Assembly (NCBI GenBank): GCA_903826185.1
Contig: CAIKDL010000106.1
Coordinates: 1 to 8,918 of the forward strand
Direction: 5' to 3'
DNA length: 8,918 nucleotides
DNA from: an uncultured bacterium
GTDB taxonomy: Bacteria; Patescibacteriota; Minisyncoccia; Phycocordibacterales; PALSA-1337
The notes under the pieces were generated by a model that was not told the DNA's origin, ran no database searches, and was given only the letters and a program-made list of their open reading frames with translations. A program made the position numbers and the translations under genes. Position 1 is the stretch's first letter, and each line of letters opens with the position of its first letter. Positions 1-6,356 of this stretch are shown piece after piece.

Positions 1-30
1 AATCTTCAGCAGAAGATTTCCGAGAACTAG
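1..30 (+). CDS. possible 3' end of an upstream plus-strand gene (partial)
   Basis: In frame 1 the first 30 bases read NLQQKISEN followed by TAG. The stop falls directly before the palindromic terminator at 31-52, which is where a gene converging on efp would end. Too little is visible to name a product. Bases 1-18 also form a 7-bp stem (AATCTTC / GAAGATT, loop AGCA), so this edge could instead be the end of a structured RNA or another 3' UTR hairpin. The call rests mainly on position. Confidence 0.3.
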   Translation, partial: NLQQKISEN

Positions 31-52
31 AAAGGCCCCTGCAGGGGCCTTT
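31..52. terminator. bidirectional intrinsic terminator downstream of efp
   Basis: The 22 bases are a perfect palindrome: arms AAAGGCCCC and GGGGCCTTT around TGCA, with CTGCAG at the centre. A 9-bp GC-rich stem with a 4-nt loop, flanked by A3 and T3 within the stem, is the form of a compact two-way intrinsic terminator. It lies 28 bp past the efp stop (minus strand) and directly after a possible plus-strand stop at 28-30. The U-tract is short (three in the stem), so strength is uncertain. Confidence 0.75.
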
Positions 53-80
53 CGTGTCTTAGAGATGTTGCTTTTTGCTT

Positions 81-653
81 TTACTTTCCTACACGCTCGC
101 GGTATTCGCCAGTTTCTGTGTTGATGCGTATGACGTCGCCTTCATTTACAAATAGGGGAACGTTTATAGTCGCGCCAGTCTCCAAAGTCACCACTTTCTG
201 GCCGCCGGTGGCCGTATCGCCTTTTATGCTCGGAGGAGCGTCTATAACCTTGAGGTCTGCGGTAATCGGCATCTTGAAGCTCATGGGCGTATCTCGGAAG
301 AGGAGTTGCTCGACAACAGTGTTTGACTTGAGGAATTTTCCTTGTGGGCCCACCTGATCCTCGGTGACTTTGAAGCGCTTGGCCGAATCTTCTGATTCAC
401 AGAACCACCATTCGCCACGGTTTGTGTATAGGAATTTCACTTCACGAGTCTCTATCTCAGCTTCCTCGACTTTTTCCGATACATGGAATGAATACTCCGT
501 CACTTTGCCGGTCATGAGATTTTTGAGCTTGGTAGCATTCACAGGCTTACGTTGCTGTTTGCGGAAGACGTGCGAGGATATGACTTCATAAGGCTGACCT
601 TCATGGACGATGAACTTCTTTTCTGTGACTTCGTTATATTCGAGGAGTGACAT
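81..653 (-). CDS. efp: elongation factor P
   Basis: Elongation factor P binds between the ribosomal P and E sites and promotes peptide-bond formation at proline stretches. The 190-residue length fits the family (about 185-190). An N-terminal KOW-like domain (about 1-65) contains TKLKNLMTGKVTEYSF, a middle OB domain spans about 68-130, and the C-terminal OB domain (about 133-188) has the family signature with NVPLFVNEGDVIRINTETGEY at its core. The loop that normally reads PG(K/R)G, and carries the modified Lys or Arg, reads RKQQRKP here (31-37); my alignment puts Gln33/Gln34 near the usual Lys34. That loop is unlike well-studied EF-Ps but, from memory, resembles those of Patescibacteria. The gene follows recA on the same strand with its own promoter in the 116-nt gap. 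No Shine-Dalgarno motif precedes the ATG (AATAGAAAATCCC). Confidence 0.95.
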   Translation of the reverse strand: MSLLEYNEVTEKKFIVHEGQPYEVISSHVFRKQQRKPVNATKLKNLMTGKVTEYSFHVSEKVEEAEIETREVKFLYTNRGEWWFCESEDSAKRFKVTEDQVGPQGKFLKSNTVVEQLLFRDTPMSFKMPITADLKVIDAPPSIKGDTATGGQKVVTLETGATINVPLFVNEGDVIRINTETGEYRERVGK

Positions 654-682
654 GGGATTTTCTATTAGATATTAACCTAGCG

Positions 683-711
683 ATTGTATACGAGGGCAGG
701 CTATTAGGCAA
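683..711 (-). promoter_or_regulatory. sigma70-type promoter for efp
   Basis: On the minus strand, TTGCCT (711-706, 4 of 6 to consensus) is followed after exactly 17 bp by TACAAT (688-683, 5 of 6). Transcription would start near 676, giving a leader of about 23 nt. The -35 box sits in a bulged hairpin (707-710 and 712-714 pair with 723-729; loop AAGCGAAA). That hairpin has no T-run, so I do not call it a recA terminator. Confidence 0.6.
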
Positions 712-769
712 GGGAAGCGAAACCCTGCCATAGAAGCGGGGTAGCTGAGAGGTATACTGCTTTGTATTA

Positions 770-1840
770 TTACTCCGCGCTCAATTTCTCGCGTATCTTT
801 CCGAGTATCTCGTCACGCTTGGCTGGATTTTCTTTCAAGAATTGTCTAGTAGCGTCATAGCCGCGACCGAGCTTTTCTTCACCGAAGGAATACGAAGCGC
901 CGGACTTGGAGACGATGCCAAACTTCTCGCCAAGAGCGATGATCTCACCTTCTTGTGATATACCCTCATTGTACATGAGATCAAACTCTGTCTGTTTGAA
1001 TGGAGCTGCGACTTTATTCTTCACAACCTTCACGCGCACGCGGCCACCCATAACCTCTTCGCCTTTCTTGATCTGGGCGATGCGGCGGATGTCGAGACGT
1101 ACTGAGCAGTAGAATTTCAAAGCTTTACCACCAGGGGTAGTTTCAGGATTGCCGAACATCACACCGATTTGCATGCGAATCTGGTTGATGAAGATCACGA
1201 CAGTCTTCGAGCGCGCCACAATAGCTGTAAGTTTGCGTAGGGCTTGTGACATCAAACGCGCCTGCGTACCAACATGGAATGCGCCCATGTCTCCTTCGAT
1301 CTCTGCGCGAGGAGTAAGAGCTGCTACTGAGTCGATGACAATGACGTCCATCTTGTTAGTACGAATGAGGCTCTCGACGATATCAAGGGCTTGTTCGCCT
1401 GTGTCCGGCTGTGAGATCAAAAGCTCCTCTATCTTCACGCCGATCTTCTTCGAATATTCCGGATCCATGGCGTGTTCGGCATCTATATAAGCGCAAACGC
1501 CGCCGCGCTTTTGTGCTTCGGCTACAGCGTGTAAGGCGAGAGTGGTCTTGCCGGATGATTCCGGACCGAAGATCTCCACGATACGTCCGCGAGGGAAGCC
1601 GCCGATACCGAGCGCCCAATCCAATCCGATAGAACCGGTTGGGATGACATCGACATTCACTCTCGGCTTATCGCCAAGCTTCATGATGGCTTCTTCGCCG
1701 AATTTTGTGCGGATACTATCGAGTGCGTCGCTAATTTCTGACATTGATTTCGAAGCACGCGCCTCGCTTTTGGTTTCTTTTTTAGTCTCGCTTATTGGCG
1801 CAGCTTTTTCCTTCTGTTCGTTTTTTTCTTTTTTTGGCAT
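770..1840 (-). CDS. recA: RecA recombinase
   Basis: RecA forms ATP-dependent filaments on single-stranded DNA, drives strand exchange and, in bacteria with LexA, stimulates LexA self-cleavage. Using the ATG at 1840 the protein has 356 residues. Visible motifs: Walker [10 protein letters not shown] (92-100), catalytic Glu in [10 protein letters not shown] (119-128), Walker [11 protein letters not shown] (166-175), loop L1 around [12 protein letters not shown] (180-191) and loop L2 [20 protein letters not shown] (217-236). The frame is open to an ATG at 1912, which would add 24 non-conserved residues (MQIIDCDI...) and overlap the upstream gene by 14 nt. I prefer 1840, where a Lys/Glu-rich lead ([12 protein letters not shown]) begins, because an extended -10 lies between the two starts. 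Residues 1-32 form a charged extension before the usual core start ([16 protein letters not shown]). The acidic C-terminal tail of the E. coli protein is absent: the chain ends ...KIREKLSAE. Confidence 0.96.
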   Translation of the reverse strand: MPKKEKNEQKEKAAPISETKKETKSEARASKSMSEISDALDSIRTKFGEEAIMKLGDKPRVNVDVIPTGSIGLDWALGIGGFPRGRIVEIFGPESSGKTTLALHAVAEAQKRGGVCAYIDAEHAMDPEYSKKIGVKIEELLISQPDTGEQALDIVESLIRTNKMDVIVIDSVAALTPRAEIEGDMGAFHVGTQARLMSQALRKLTAIVARSKTVVIFINQIRMQIGVMFGNPETTPGGKALKFYCSVRLDIRRIAQIKKGEEVMGGRVRVKVVKNKVAAPFKQTEFDLMYNEGISQEGEIIALGEKFGIVSKSGASYSFGEEKLGRGYDATRQFLKENPAKRDEILGKIREKLSAE

Positions 1841-1886
1841 ATAGAATTTTCTCTTTTTCTTAATGATAAGAGGCGGGCTTAAATCT

Positions 1887-1895
1887 ATGATATCA
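1887..1895 (-). promoter_or_regulatory. possible extended -10 promoter for recA
   Basis: The minus strand reads TGATATCAT, that is TG-N followed by TATCAT (5 of 6 to TATAAT), an extended -10 element. No good -35 lies 16-18 bp upstream. A transcript would start near 1880, inside the longer recA reading frame, which supports the internal ATG at 1840. The site overlaps the last codons and nearby region of the upstream gene, so recA could have both its own and read-through transcription. Confidence 0.35.
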
Positions 1896-1898
1896 CAG

Positions 1899-2261
1899 TC
1901 AATTATTTGCACCTACTATGACAATATCGGTTTCTGTGTTGCGATCAAATTGGTCGGTTGCGCGCAGCGTTAGCTTATTAATACCAGGAAAAACAACGAT
2001 AGTTTGCTTGAAATTGCCTTGTTCATCTATAGGAACAGCACCGCCGTTTATGGTTAGGTTGTGGGCGCGTTCGATCATGCCGACCAGGTCTACAGTAAGG
2101 GATGATATGACTGCACCATTAGCTGGTGCCGCTAAGTCTATTTTAGGTCCGCGCGCGTAGGTGAGCGAACGCGCCACCGCATAGGCGATGATGATGATTG
2201 CTACCACGGCGATGATGGCGATCTTGATGAGGCGGAGCGTTGTGGTACGGGTGAGGTTCAT
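1899..2261 (-). CDS. membrane-anchored protein with Ig-like extracytoplasmic domain
   Basis: No specific function is recognised. With the ATG at 2261 the product has 120 residues: a short basic N terminus ([13 protein letters not shown]), one hydrophobic helix (about 12-30, [19 protein letters not shown]) and a small beta-rich domain (about 38-117) ending [17 protein letters not shown]. The pattern '[19 protein letters not shown] ... [20 protein letters not shown] ... [19 protein letters not shown]' is that of the Ig-like 'glucodextranase domain B' family, which usually sits outside the cell and binds or spaces other parts. The topology is inferred N-in, C-out, with the domain at the cell surface. 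The frame is open back to an ATG at 2330, but that lead lies across the probable promoter and adds 23 unrelated residues. The gene is 58 nt upstream of recA on the same strand, so the two are probably co-transcribed; I see no functional link. No Shine-Dalgarno motif precedes the start. Confidence 0.75.
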   Translation of the reverse strand: MNLTRTTTLRLIKIAIIAVVAIIIIAYAVARSLTYARGPKIDLAAPANGAVISSLTVDLVGMIERAHNLTINGGAVPIDEQGNFKQTIVVFPGINKLTLRATDQFDRNTETDIVIVGANN

Positions 2262-2281
2262 GGGGAATGGAGTGTTAAGGA

Positions 2282-2311
2282 AGTATATAGGTAAAGGGCG
2301 CCAGATTACAA
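2282..2311 (-). promoter_or_regulatory. probable promoter for the membrane protein-recA transcript
   Basis: On the minus strand TTGTAA (2311-2306, 4 of 6) is separated by 18 bp from TATACT (2287-2282, 5 of 6). A start near 2275 would leave about 14 nt before the ATG at 2261. This also favours that ATG over the in-frame ATG at 2330, which would lie upstream of the promoter. Confidence 0.45.
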
Positions 2312-2349
2312 GAGCTATAGACGTAGCCACATATTTATGGTAATAATCT

Positions 2350-2366
2350 GAACAGATTTACTGTTC
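2350..2366. promoter_or_regulatory. perfect dyad, candidate operator
   Basis: GAACAG-ATTTA-CTGTTC is a perfect inverted repeat with 6-bp arms and a 5-bp centre. It lies in the divergent gap, 39 bp upstream of the -35 box of the minus-strand promoter and 39 bp before the GTG of the plus-strand gene. A weak plus-strand promoter (TAGACG at 2318-2323, 17 bp, TAATAA at 2341-2346) would start within or next to the dyad, as expected for a repressor site. The half-site GAAC/GTTC resembles LexA half-sites, but the spacing differs from known boxes, so the binding protein is unknown. Confidence 0.4.
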
Positions 2367-2395
2367 GCTGAAAACAACAATTAACCAAAAGAAAC

Positions 2396-2400
2396 GGAGG
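2396..2400 (+). promoter_or_regulatory. Shine-Dalgarno site deciding a GTG start
   Basis: GGAGG ends 5 nt before the GTG at 2406. It fixes a non-ATG start and is the only clear Shine-Dalgarno sequence I find at any gene start in the window. Confidence 0.75.
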
Positions 2401-2405
2401 ACAGG

Positions 2406-2810
2406 GTGCTAAAAACCTATGGCCAGGGCCAAAAAGGCCTGAAAGCAGATGACCTCGAGAAATACGCGAAGTTGATCACGTCGTTGGGAATGAAAGTTCC
2501 TGACGGAATGGTCATCTTGGACGGCGTCTTCTTTCAGGTCATGGATACGCTCGGCCTGACAGAGAGCAGCTCTTCAGATAATGTTTTGGGTGCTGAATGC
2601 CCGAAATATCTCGTCGAGATGAATCGCGAGATCGTGTCGGAAATGAAAGTTGGCGTTCCTTACGCCATTCGTTCGTCGGCGCTATCGGAGCGCGGTGGAA
2701 CAGGTATTTACCACACCTCTTTCTTCATTCCAACAGGCAATCAGGTCGATGACCTGACGCAACTGTGGAATAAGGAAAAGGTGGGTCTCGGAGGATTGGA
2801 TATTACATAA
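2406..2810 (+). CDS. truncated PEP synthase/PPDK N-terminal ATP-grasp fragment
   Basis: The 134-residue product matches only the beginning of the pyruvate/PEP-binding ATP-grasp domain found at the N terminus of phosphoenolpyruvate synthase and pyruvate phosphate dikinase. Supporting motifs are GMKVPDGMVIL (28-38), equivalent to the family's 'glpVPpGFvI', and YAIRSSALSERGGTGIY (86-102), equivalent to the nucleotide-binding 'vaVRSSAlsED' strand. The full domain needs about 300 or more residues, and the complete enzymes about 800-900. Here the family resemblance fades after FFIPTGN (106-112), and the chain ends WNKEKVGLGGLDIT. Only 26 nt separate the stop from folD, so there is no room for the rest in another frame. 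It is probably a remnant or a deletion product, and catalysis is unlikely. Against a dead gene: the frame is intact and it has the only strong ribosome-binding site here. It may be co-transcribed with folD. Confidence 0.7.
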   Translation: MLKTYGQGQKGLKADDLEKYAKLITSLGMKVPDGMVILDGVFFQVMDTLGLTESSSSDNVLGAECPKYLVEMNREIVSEMKVGVPYAIRSSALSERGGTGIYHTSFFIPTGNQVDDLTQLWNKEKVGLGGLDIT

Positions 2811-2836
2811 TCGTAAAAGCTTCAAACCATAAAATC

Positions 2837-3679
2837 ATGGCAAAAGTATTAAATAGTAAAATATTGCAAGACAAAATTATCGGCGACCTCTCGAAAGAAG
2901 TTAGATCGTTCAAGATTAAACCTGTACTAGCTATAATACAGATAGGGAATGTTCGAGAATCTGACACATATATTCGTCGCAAAAATATCTTTGCTCACAA
3001 GATTGGCGTGAAAGTAGTGCATATAAAATTCGACATGAACGTCACCGAGAAAGAAGTTTTGGAAACTATAAAGAGGTTGGACGGTGACGCCCTAGTGCAC
3101 GGAGTCATAGTGCAGCTTCCTATACCAAAACATCTGGACGAATTCAAAATATTGGAATCTATCAGTCCGCAGAAAGATGTGGACGGCTTTACCTCGACCA
3201 ACTTCAAGCTGCTAGCCGCTGGCTCTACAGACGGGCTTATGAATGCGACCACGAAAGGCGTGATTGATCTGCTTGATCATTACCAGATCAATCTGGTTGG
3301 TAAGCACGTATTAGTCATAGGAAAATCTGTGTCAGTCGGAAAACCAACGGCGCTTGCTTTGCTAAATCGAAATGCCACGGTCACAATCGGACATCTGAAG
3401 ACAGTTGGCTTGAAAGAGTTAGCTCAGAGTGCGGATATTTTGGTTGTGGCTATAGGTCAGCCGAGATTTATAGATAAGCGATACGTCCACGCCGGTCAAG
3501 TGATCATCGATATTGGTATCAATTATGATGCTCACGGCAAACTAGTAGGGGACGTTGATTTTGATAGTGTGAAAGATATAGTAAAAGCCATATCTCCAGT
3601 CCCTGGCGGAGTTGGCGCCATGACGGTGGCGTCTTTATTTAAGAATCTTATCTCGGCTTACAAAAGACAGGAAAAGTAA
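2837..3679 (+). CDS. folD: bifunctional methylene-THF dehydrogenase/cyclohydrolase FolD
   Basis: FolD interconverts 5,10-methylene-, methenyl- and 10-formyl-tetrahydrofolate in the cytosol, using NADP (NAD in some members). The 280-residue length is typical. The N-terminal catalytic domain shows Tyr45-x3-Lys49 in SDTYIRRKN, IVQLPIP (91-97, with Gln93) and KDVDGF (113-118). The Rossmann domain shows VIGKSVSVGKP (160-170) in place of GRSxxVGxP, then DILVVAIGQPRFI (200-212), VIIDIGIN (222-229), KLVGDVDF (235-242) and SPVPGGVGAMTVA (253-265). Two usually constant elements differ: the folate-site PCTPxG segment reads NATTKG (136-141), and GVGPMT reads GVGAMT (258-263). The active-site Tyr, Lys, Gln and Asp are kept, so I expect function. 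The gene follows the ATP-grasp fragment at 26 nt and has no Shine-Dalgarno motif (CATAAAATC before the ATG). Confidence 0.93.
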   Translation: MAKVLNSKILQDKIIGDLSKEVRSFKIKPVLAIIQIGNVRESDTYIRRKNIFAHKIGVKVVHIKFDMNVTEKEVLETIKRLDGDALVHGVIVQLPIPKHLDEFKILESISPQKDVDGFTSTNFKLLAAGSTDGLMNATTKGVIDLLDHYQINLVGKHVLVIGKSVSVGKPTALALLNRNATVTIGHLKTVGLKELAQSADILVVAIGQPRFIDKRYVHAGQVIIDIGINYDAHGKLVGDVDFDSVKDIVKAISPVPGGVGAMTVASLFKNLISAYKRQEK

Positions 3680-3702
3680 ATTACAGAAAGATAAATTTAC
3701 TT
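3674..3702. terminator. AT-rich hairpin shared by the folD and ftsK 3' ends
   Basis: AAGTAAATT (3674-3682) and AATTTACTT (3694-3702) form a perfect 9-bp inverted repeat around an 11-nt loop. It contains the folD stop codon (3677-3679) and ends one base before the ftsK stop (3704-3706). It could end both convergent transcripts, but it is weak (AU-rich, no T-run). It may instead protect the 3' ends, or be chance. Confidence 0.35.
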
Positions 3703-3703
3703 G

Positions 3704-6097
3704 CTAGACACCCAATTCCTCTGCTATTTTGTCCGTTTCGCCTCCGTTTTCGCCAGGTAAACCATTCAAACTATTTAAGCCGCCTTTTCCTCCACTTGTA
3801 CCACCAGAATCGCCGCCACCCATGACTTCGCGCGGCTTAGAACCATTGGCTGGCCCGATAACGCCTTGGTCTTCAAGTAGATCCATAAGTTTGGCCGCAC
3901 GCGAGTATCCAACTCCGAGCTTGCGTTGTATATAAGAAGTAGAAGCTTTACCTGCAGCAATAACAGCTTCGCGAGCGGATTCGTAGAGTTCATCTTGATC
4001 ATCGAGAGAGTCACTATCGAGATCGATGTTGGCACTGAAGGCAGCACCGGAACCAGCCTCGCTCATATTGAGGTTGATCTCGCCCAATATCTCGTCTTTG
4101 TATTGATCAGCTAAGAATTTAACAACGGCTTTGACCTCGCCTTCAGAGATATAAGCCGACTGCAGACGCACCGGCTTGGACATTTCACCACCGAGGTAGA
4201 GCATGTCACCAGCACCAAGGAGTTTCTCAGCACCCATTTGGTCAAGAATCGTTCGAGAATCTATCTGCGAAGCCACCTGCAAGGCCACACGAGTTGGGAT
4301 GTTGGCTTTGATGAGACCGGTGATGACGTTGACGCTCGGTCTTTGTGTGGAAACTACCAGATGTATACCGACGGCGCGACTCATTTGTGCAAGACGCACG
4401 ATGGCTGATTCCAATTCACGCGGGTATGTCTGCATGATATCGGCGAGCTCATCGATAACTATGGCTATATAAGGCATTGTTTCCGGCAGCTTTGTCGGAT
4501 CGGCCTTCTTATCAGATTTGAGCTTGAGCAATGCCGGCGCCAAGATATTTTTGTGATAAGAGTCGATGTCACGTGCAGAATTCTTTTCTAAGATATCGTA
4601 ACGGCGGCTCATTTCCTTGGCGGCCCATTTCAAAGCCAGGATAGCTTTCTTGGGATCAGTGATGACCGGCGTCAGAAGGTGAGGAATCTTGTTATATAGA
4701 GTGAGCTCTACGCGCTTCGGGTCGATCATGATGAACTTCAGGTTCTCTGGTGAATTGCGGTACAAAAGGGAAGTAATGAGGGCATGTATGCTCACGGATT
4801 TACCTGAACCGGTAGCACCAGCGATGAGTATATGAGGAGCTTTGCCAAGATTACAGAAATGGGCGCGACCAGTAATATCTTTACCAAGCGACATGAACAG
4901 AGGCTTCTCTGATTCTTGGAATTCGGCAGCGCCGAGCAATGTGGCTAGACCAACTGTGGTCTTGGCGGTGTTCGGCACTTCGATACCAACTAGAGACTTG
5001 CCTGGGATTGGGGCTTCTATACGGATCGGATGGGCAGCCAAGGCGAGCGATAGGTCATTGTTGAGCGTGACGATGCGCGAAAGCTTCACTCCTTCAGCGG
5101 GCTTGAGCGAATAGCGCGTAACCGATGGACCAATGGATATCTCATCCATCTCCACAGTGATGCCGAAATTCTGCAATGTGCGCTTGATGATGTTGGCGTT
5201 GGCTTTGATGTCACCAGTTTCTGGTTTGCCACGATCTTTCTCTAGGAGTGATAGCGGTGGGGGAGTGAAAGGTTTAAGTAGGGGGATCATTACAGCTGAA
5301 GCGAAAGCGGCTGCATCCTCGTCACTGAGATCCAGGCCGTTACCTCCATTCTTACTACCAGACTTGCCGGCGTTAGCTAAGCGAGCTTTTTCCTCAGCTT
5401 TCTTAGCTCGAGCGATAGCCTCAGCAGCTTCTAGTTGAGCTGGAGTTTTTCCACCAAGCCCGTCCGATTCAAGCGCACCGGCTTGTGCTTCTTCCAGTGC
5501 TTGGTCGATCTTAGCCTCCTCGTCGTTGTTCATCTTGCCATTTTTTCCAGCGAGAGCTTTTTTGCCGTCTTTTGCGTCGCTGCTGGATTTTCTAAAATAT
5601 CTCCAGAACATCAACTGCTCCAGTGTGAAATGGGCTTCGAACAATATAAATAGCGACACTACCACAAGTACTATAAGTAGTATCGAGCTAGCATAAACAT
5701 CCAAAACCTTTATGAGGGGAGTTGCCACCCAGCGTCCGAAGACTCCACCATTTCCTGTGCTGGCGATGTGGATTATTCCGAGACTAGAAAAGAAGAATAC
5801 CACTGAACCGATAGTCTTCGATACGCGAAACTTCTTTTCGATGCCGCGCAACAGAGCGATGCCGACAAGCGTTGCTATGACCGGTATCAAGAAGTAACCG
5901 ACTCCGCACAGGTGAGTGAAGAACATGTAAGCATATTCTCCGAGAGGGCCAGCTTTTTGGAAGGCAGCCAGTATAGATAGTATGGTAATCAAAAAAGCGA
6001 ATATCGCCAAAACAGTCTGCACAGTTTCCTCACTCATATCATTCCAGAATTTTGCTTTTTCTACGAAACCTGAGTCGCTGTCTCTTTTCTTGGCCAT
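3704..6097 (-). CDS. ftsK: DNA translocase FtsK
   Basis: FtsK is a membrane-anchored hexameric DNA pump that moves chromosome ends through the closing division septum. The 797-residue protein has the full layout: four probable membrane helices (about 26-45, 58-83, 95-112 and 136-154); a charged, Ala/Lys/Glu-rich linker (about 170-270) with a likely helical stretch (197-245); the alpha/beta motor (about 290-675) with Walker A GATGSGKS (427-434), Walker B IAIVIDE (544-550) and the VVSTQRPSV strand (581-589); and a C-terminal winged-helix gamma domain (about 703-758, LYESAREAVIAAGKASTSYI onward), which in the family reads chromosome polarity and contacts XerD. A glycine-rich tail (about 760-785), not usual after the gamma domain, ends ...TDKIAEELGV. 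The linker is short compared with E. coli FtsK, as in many small genomes. The gene converges with folD and diverges from the winged-helix gene. No Shine-Dalgarno motif is seen before the ATG. Confidence 0.96.
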   Translation of the reverse strand: MAKKRDSDSGFVEKAKFWNDMSEETVQTVLAIFAFLITILSILAAFQKAGPLGEYAYMFFTHLCGVGYFLIPVIATLVGIALLRGIEKKFRVSKTIGSVVFFFSSLGIIHIASTGNGGVFGRWVATPLIKVLDVYASSILLIVLVVVSLFILFEAHFTLEQLMFWRYFRKSSSDAKDGKKALAGKNGKMNNDEEAKIDQALEEAQAGALESDGLGGKTPAQLEAAEAIARAKKAEEKARLANAGKSGSKNGGNGLDLSDEDAAAFASAVMIPLLKPFTPPPLSLLEKDRGKPETGDIKANANIIKRTLQNFGITVEMDEISIGPSVTRYSLKPAEGVKLSRIVTLNNDLSLALAAHPIRIEAPIPGKSLVGIEVPNTAKTTVGLATLLGAAEFQESEKPLFMSLGKDITGRAHFCNLGKAPHILIAGATGSGKSVSIHALITSLLYRNSPENLKFIMIDPKRVELTLYNKIPHLLTPVITDPKKAILALKWAAKEMSRRYDILEKNSARDIDSYHKNILAPALLKLKSDKKADPTKLPETMPYIAIVIDELADIMQTYPRELESAIVRLAQMSRAVGIHLVVSTQRPSVNVITGLIKANIPTRVALQVASQIDSRTILDQMGAEKLLGAGDMLYLGGEMSKPVRLQSAYISEGEVKAVVKFLADQYKDEILGEINLNMSEAGSGAAFSANIDLDSDSLDDQDELYESAREAVIAAGKASTSYIQRKLGVGYSRAAKLMDLLEDQGVIGPANGSKPREVMGGGDSGGTSGGKGGLNSLNGLPGENGGETDKIAEELGV

Positions 6098-6144
6098 GTG
6101 GTTGGTGTGGTTAATTAAAAATCGGATATTCGAAAATTGATAAG

Positions 6145-6150
6145 ATTATA
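6145..6150 (-). promoter_or_regulatory. candidate -10 box for ftsK
   Basis: The minus strand has a perfect TATAAT about 47 bp before the ftsK ATG, with a start expected near 6138. The hexamer 17 bp upstream (GAAAAT) is a poor -35, so the site may need an activator or may be chance in this AT-rich gap. Confidence 0.4.
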
Positions 6151-6213
6151 TCCCTAATATTAACACAATTTTCTATATATGAGGCCGTGACACGACCAAA
6201 GCCGCATGTCTAC

Positions 6214-6241
6214 TTGCAACTTTCTCGCAGAAGCCTATAAT
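6214..6241 (+). promoter_or_regulatory. candidate promoter for the winged-helix gene
   Basis: TTGCAA (6214-6219, 4 of 6) is followed after 16 bp by a perfect TATAAT (6236-6241). The start would be near 6248, giving a leader of about 109 nt. In that leader, ATCGG-TG-CCGAT (6267-6278) is a perfect 12-bp dyad that could be an operator, perhaps for autoregulation by the encoded protein (inference only). Confidence 0.45.
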
Positions 6242-6356
6242 GGACACGTAAGAGACATTTGCCTATATCGGTGCCGATTGTCAAAGTCACAAATTTTTGG
6301 GAAGATTTCTATAAAAGACATAGAATATCAAAAGGACACTATTAAAACTACAGACC

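Noticed and set aside
706..729. Bulged GGCA-A-GGG / CCC-TGCC hairpin as the recA terminator
   Set aside because: No T-run on either strand, and it overlaps the -35 box of the efp promoter.
1841..1912. Longer RecA start at 1912
   Set aside because: The added residues are not RecA-like, overlap the upstream gene, and lie across a possible extended -10 promoter. The ATG at 1840 gives a normal start.
2262..2330. Longer start at 2330 for the membrane protein
   Set aside because: It would precede and span the likely promoter (2282-2311) and put 23 extra residues before an otherwise normal N-in anchor.
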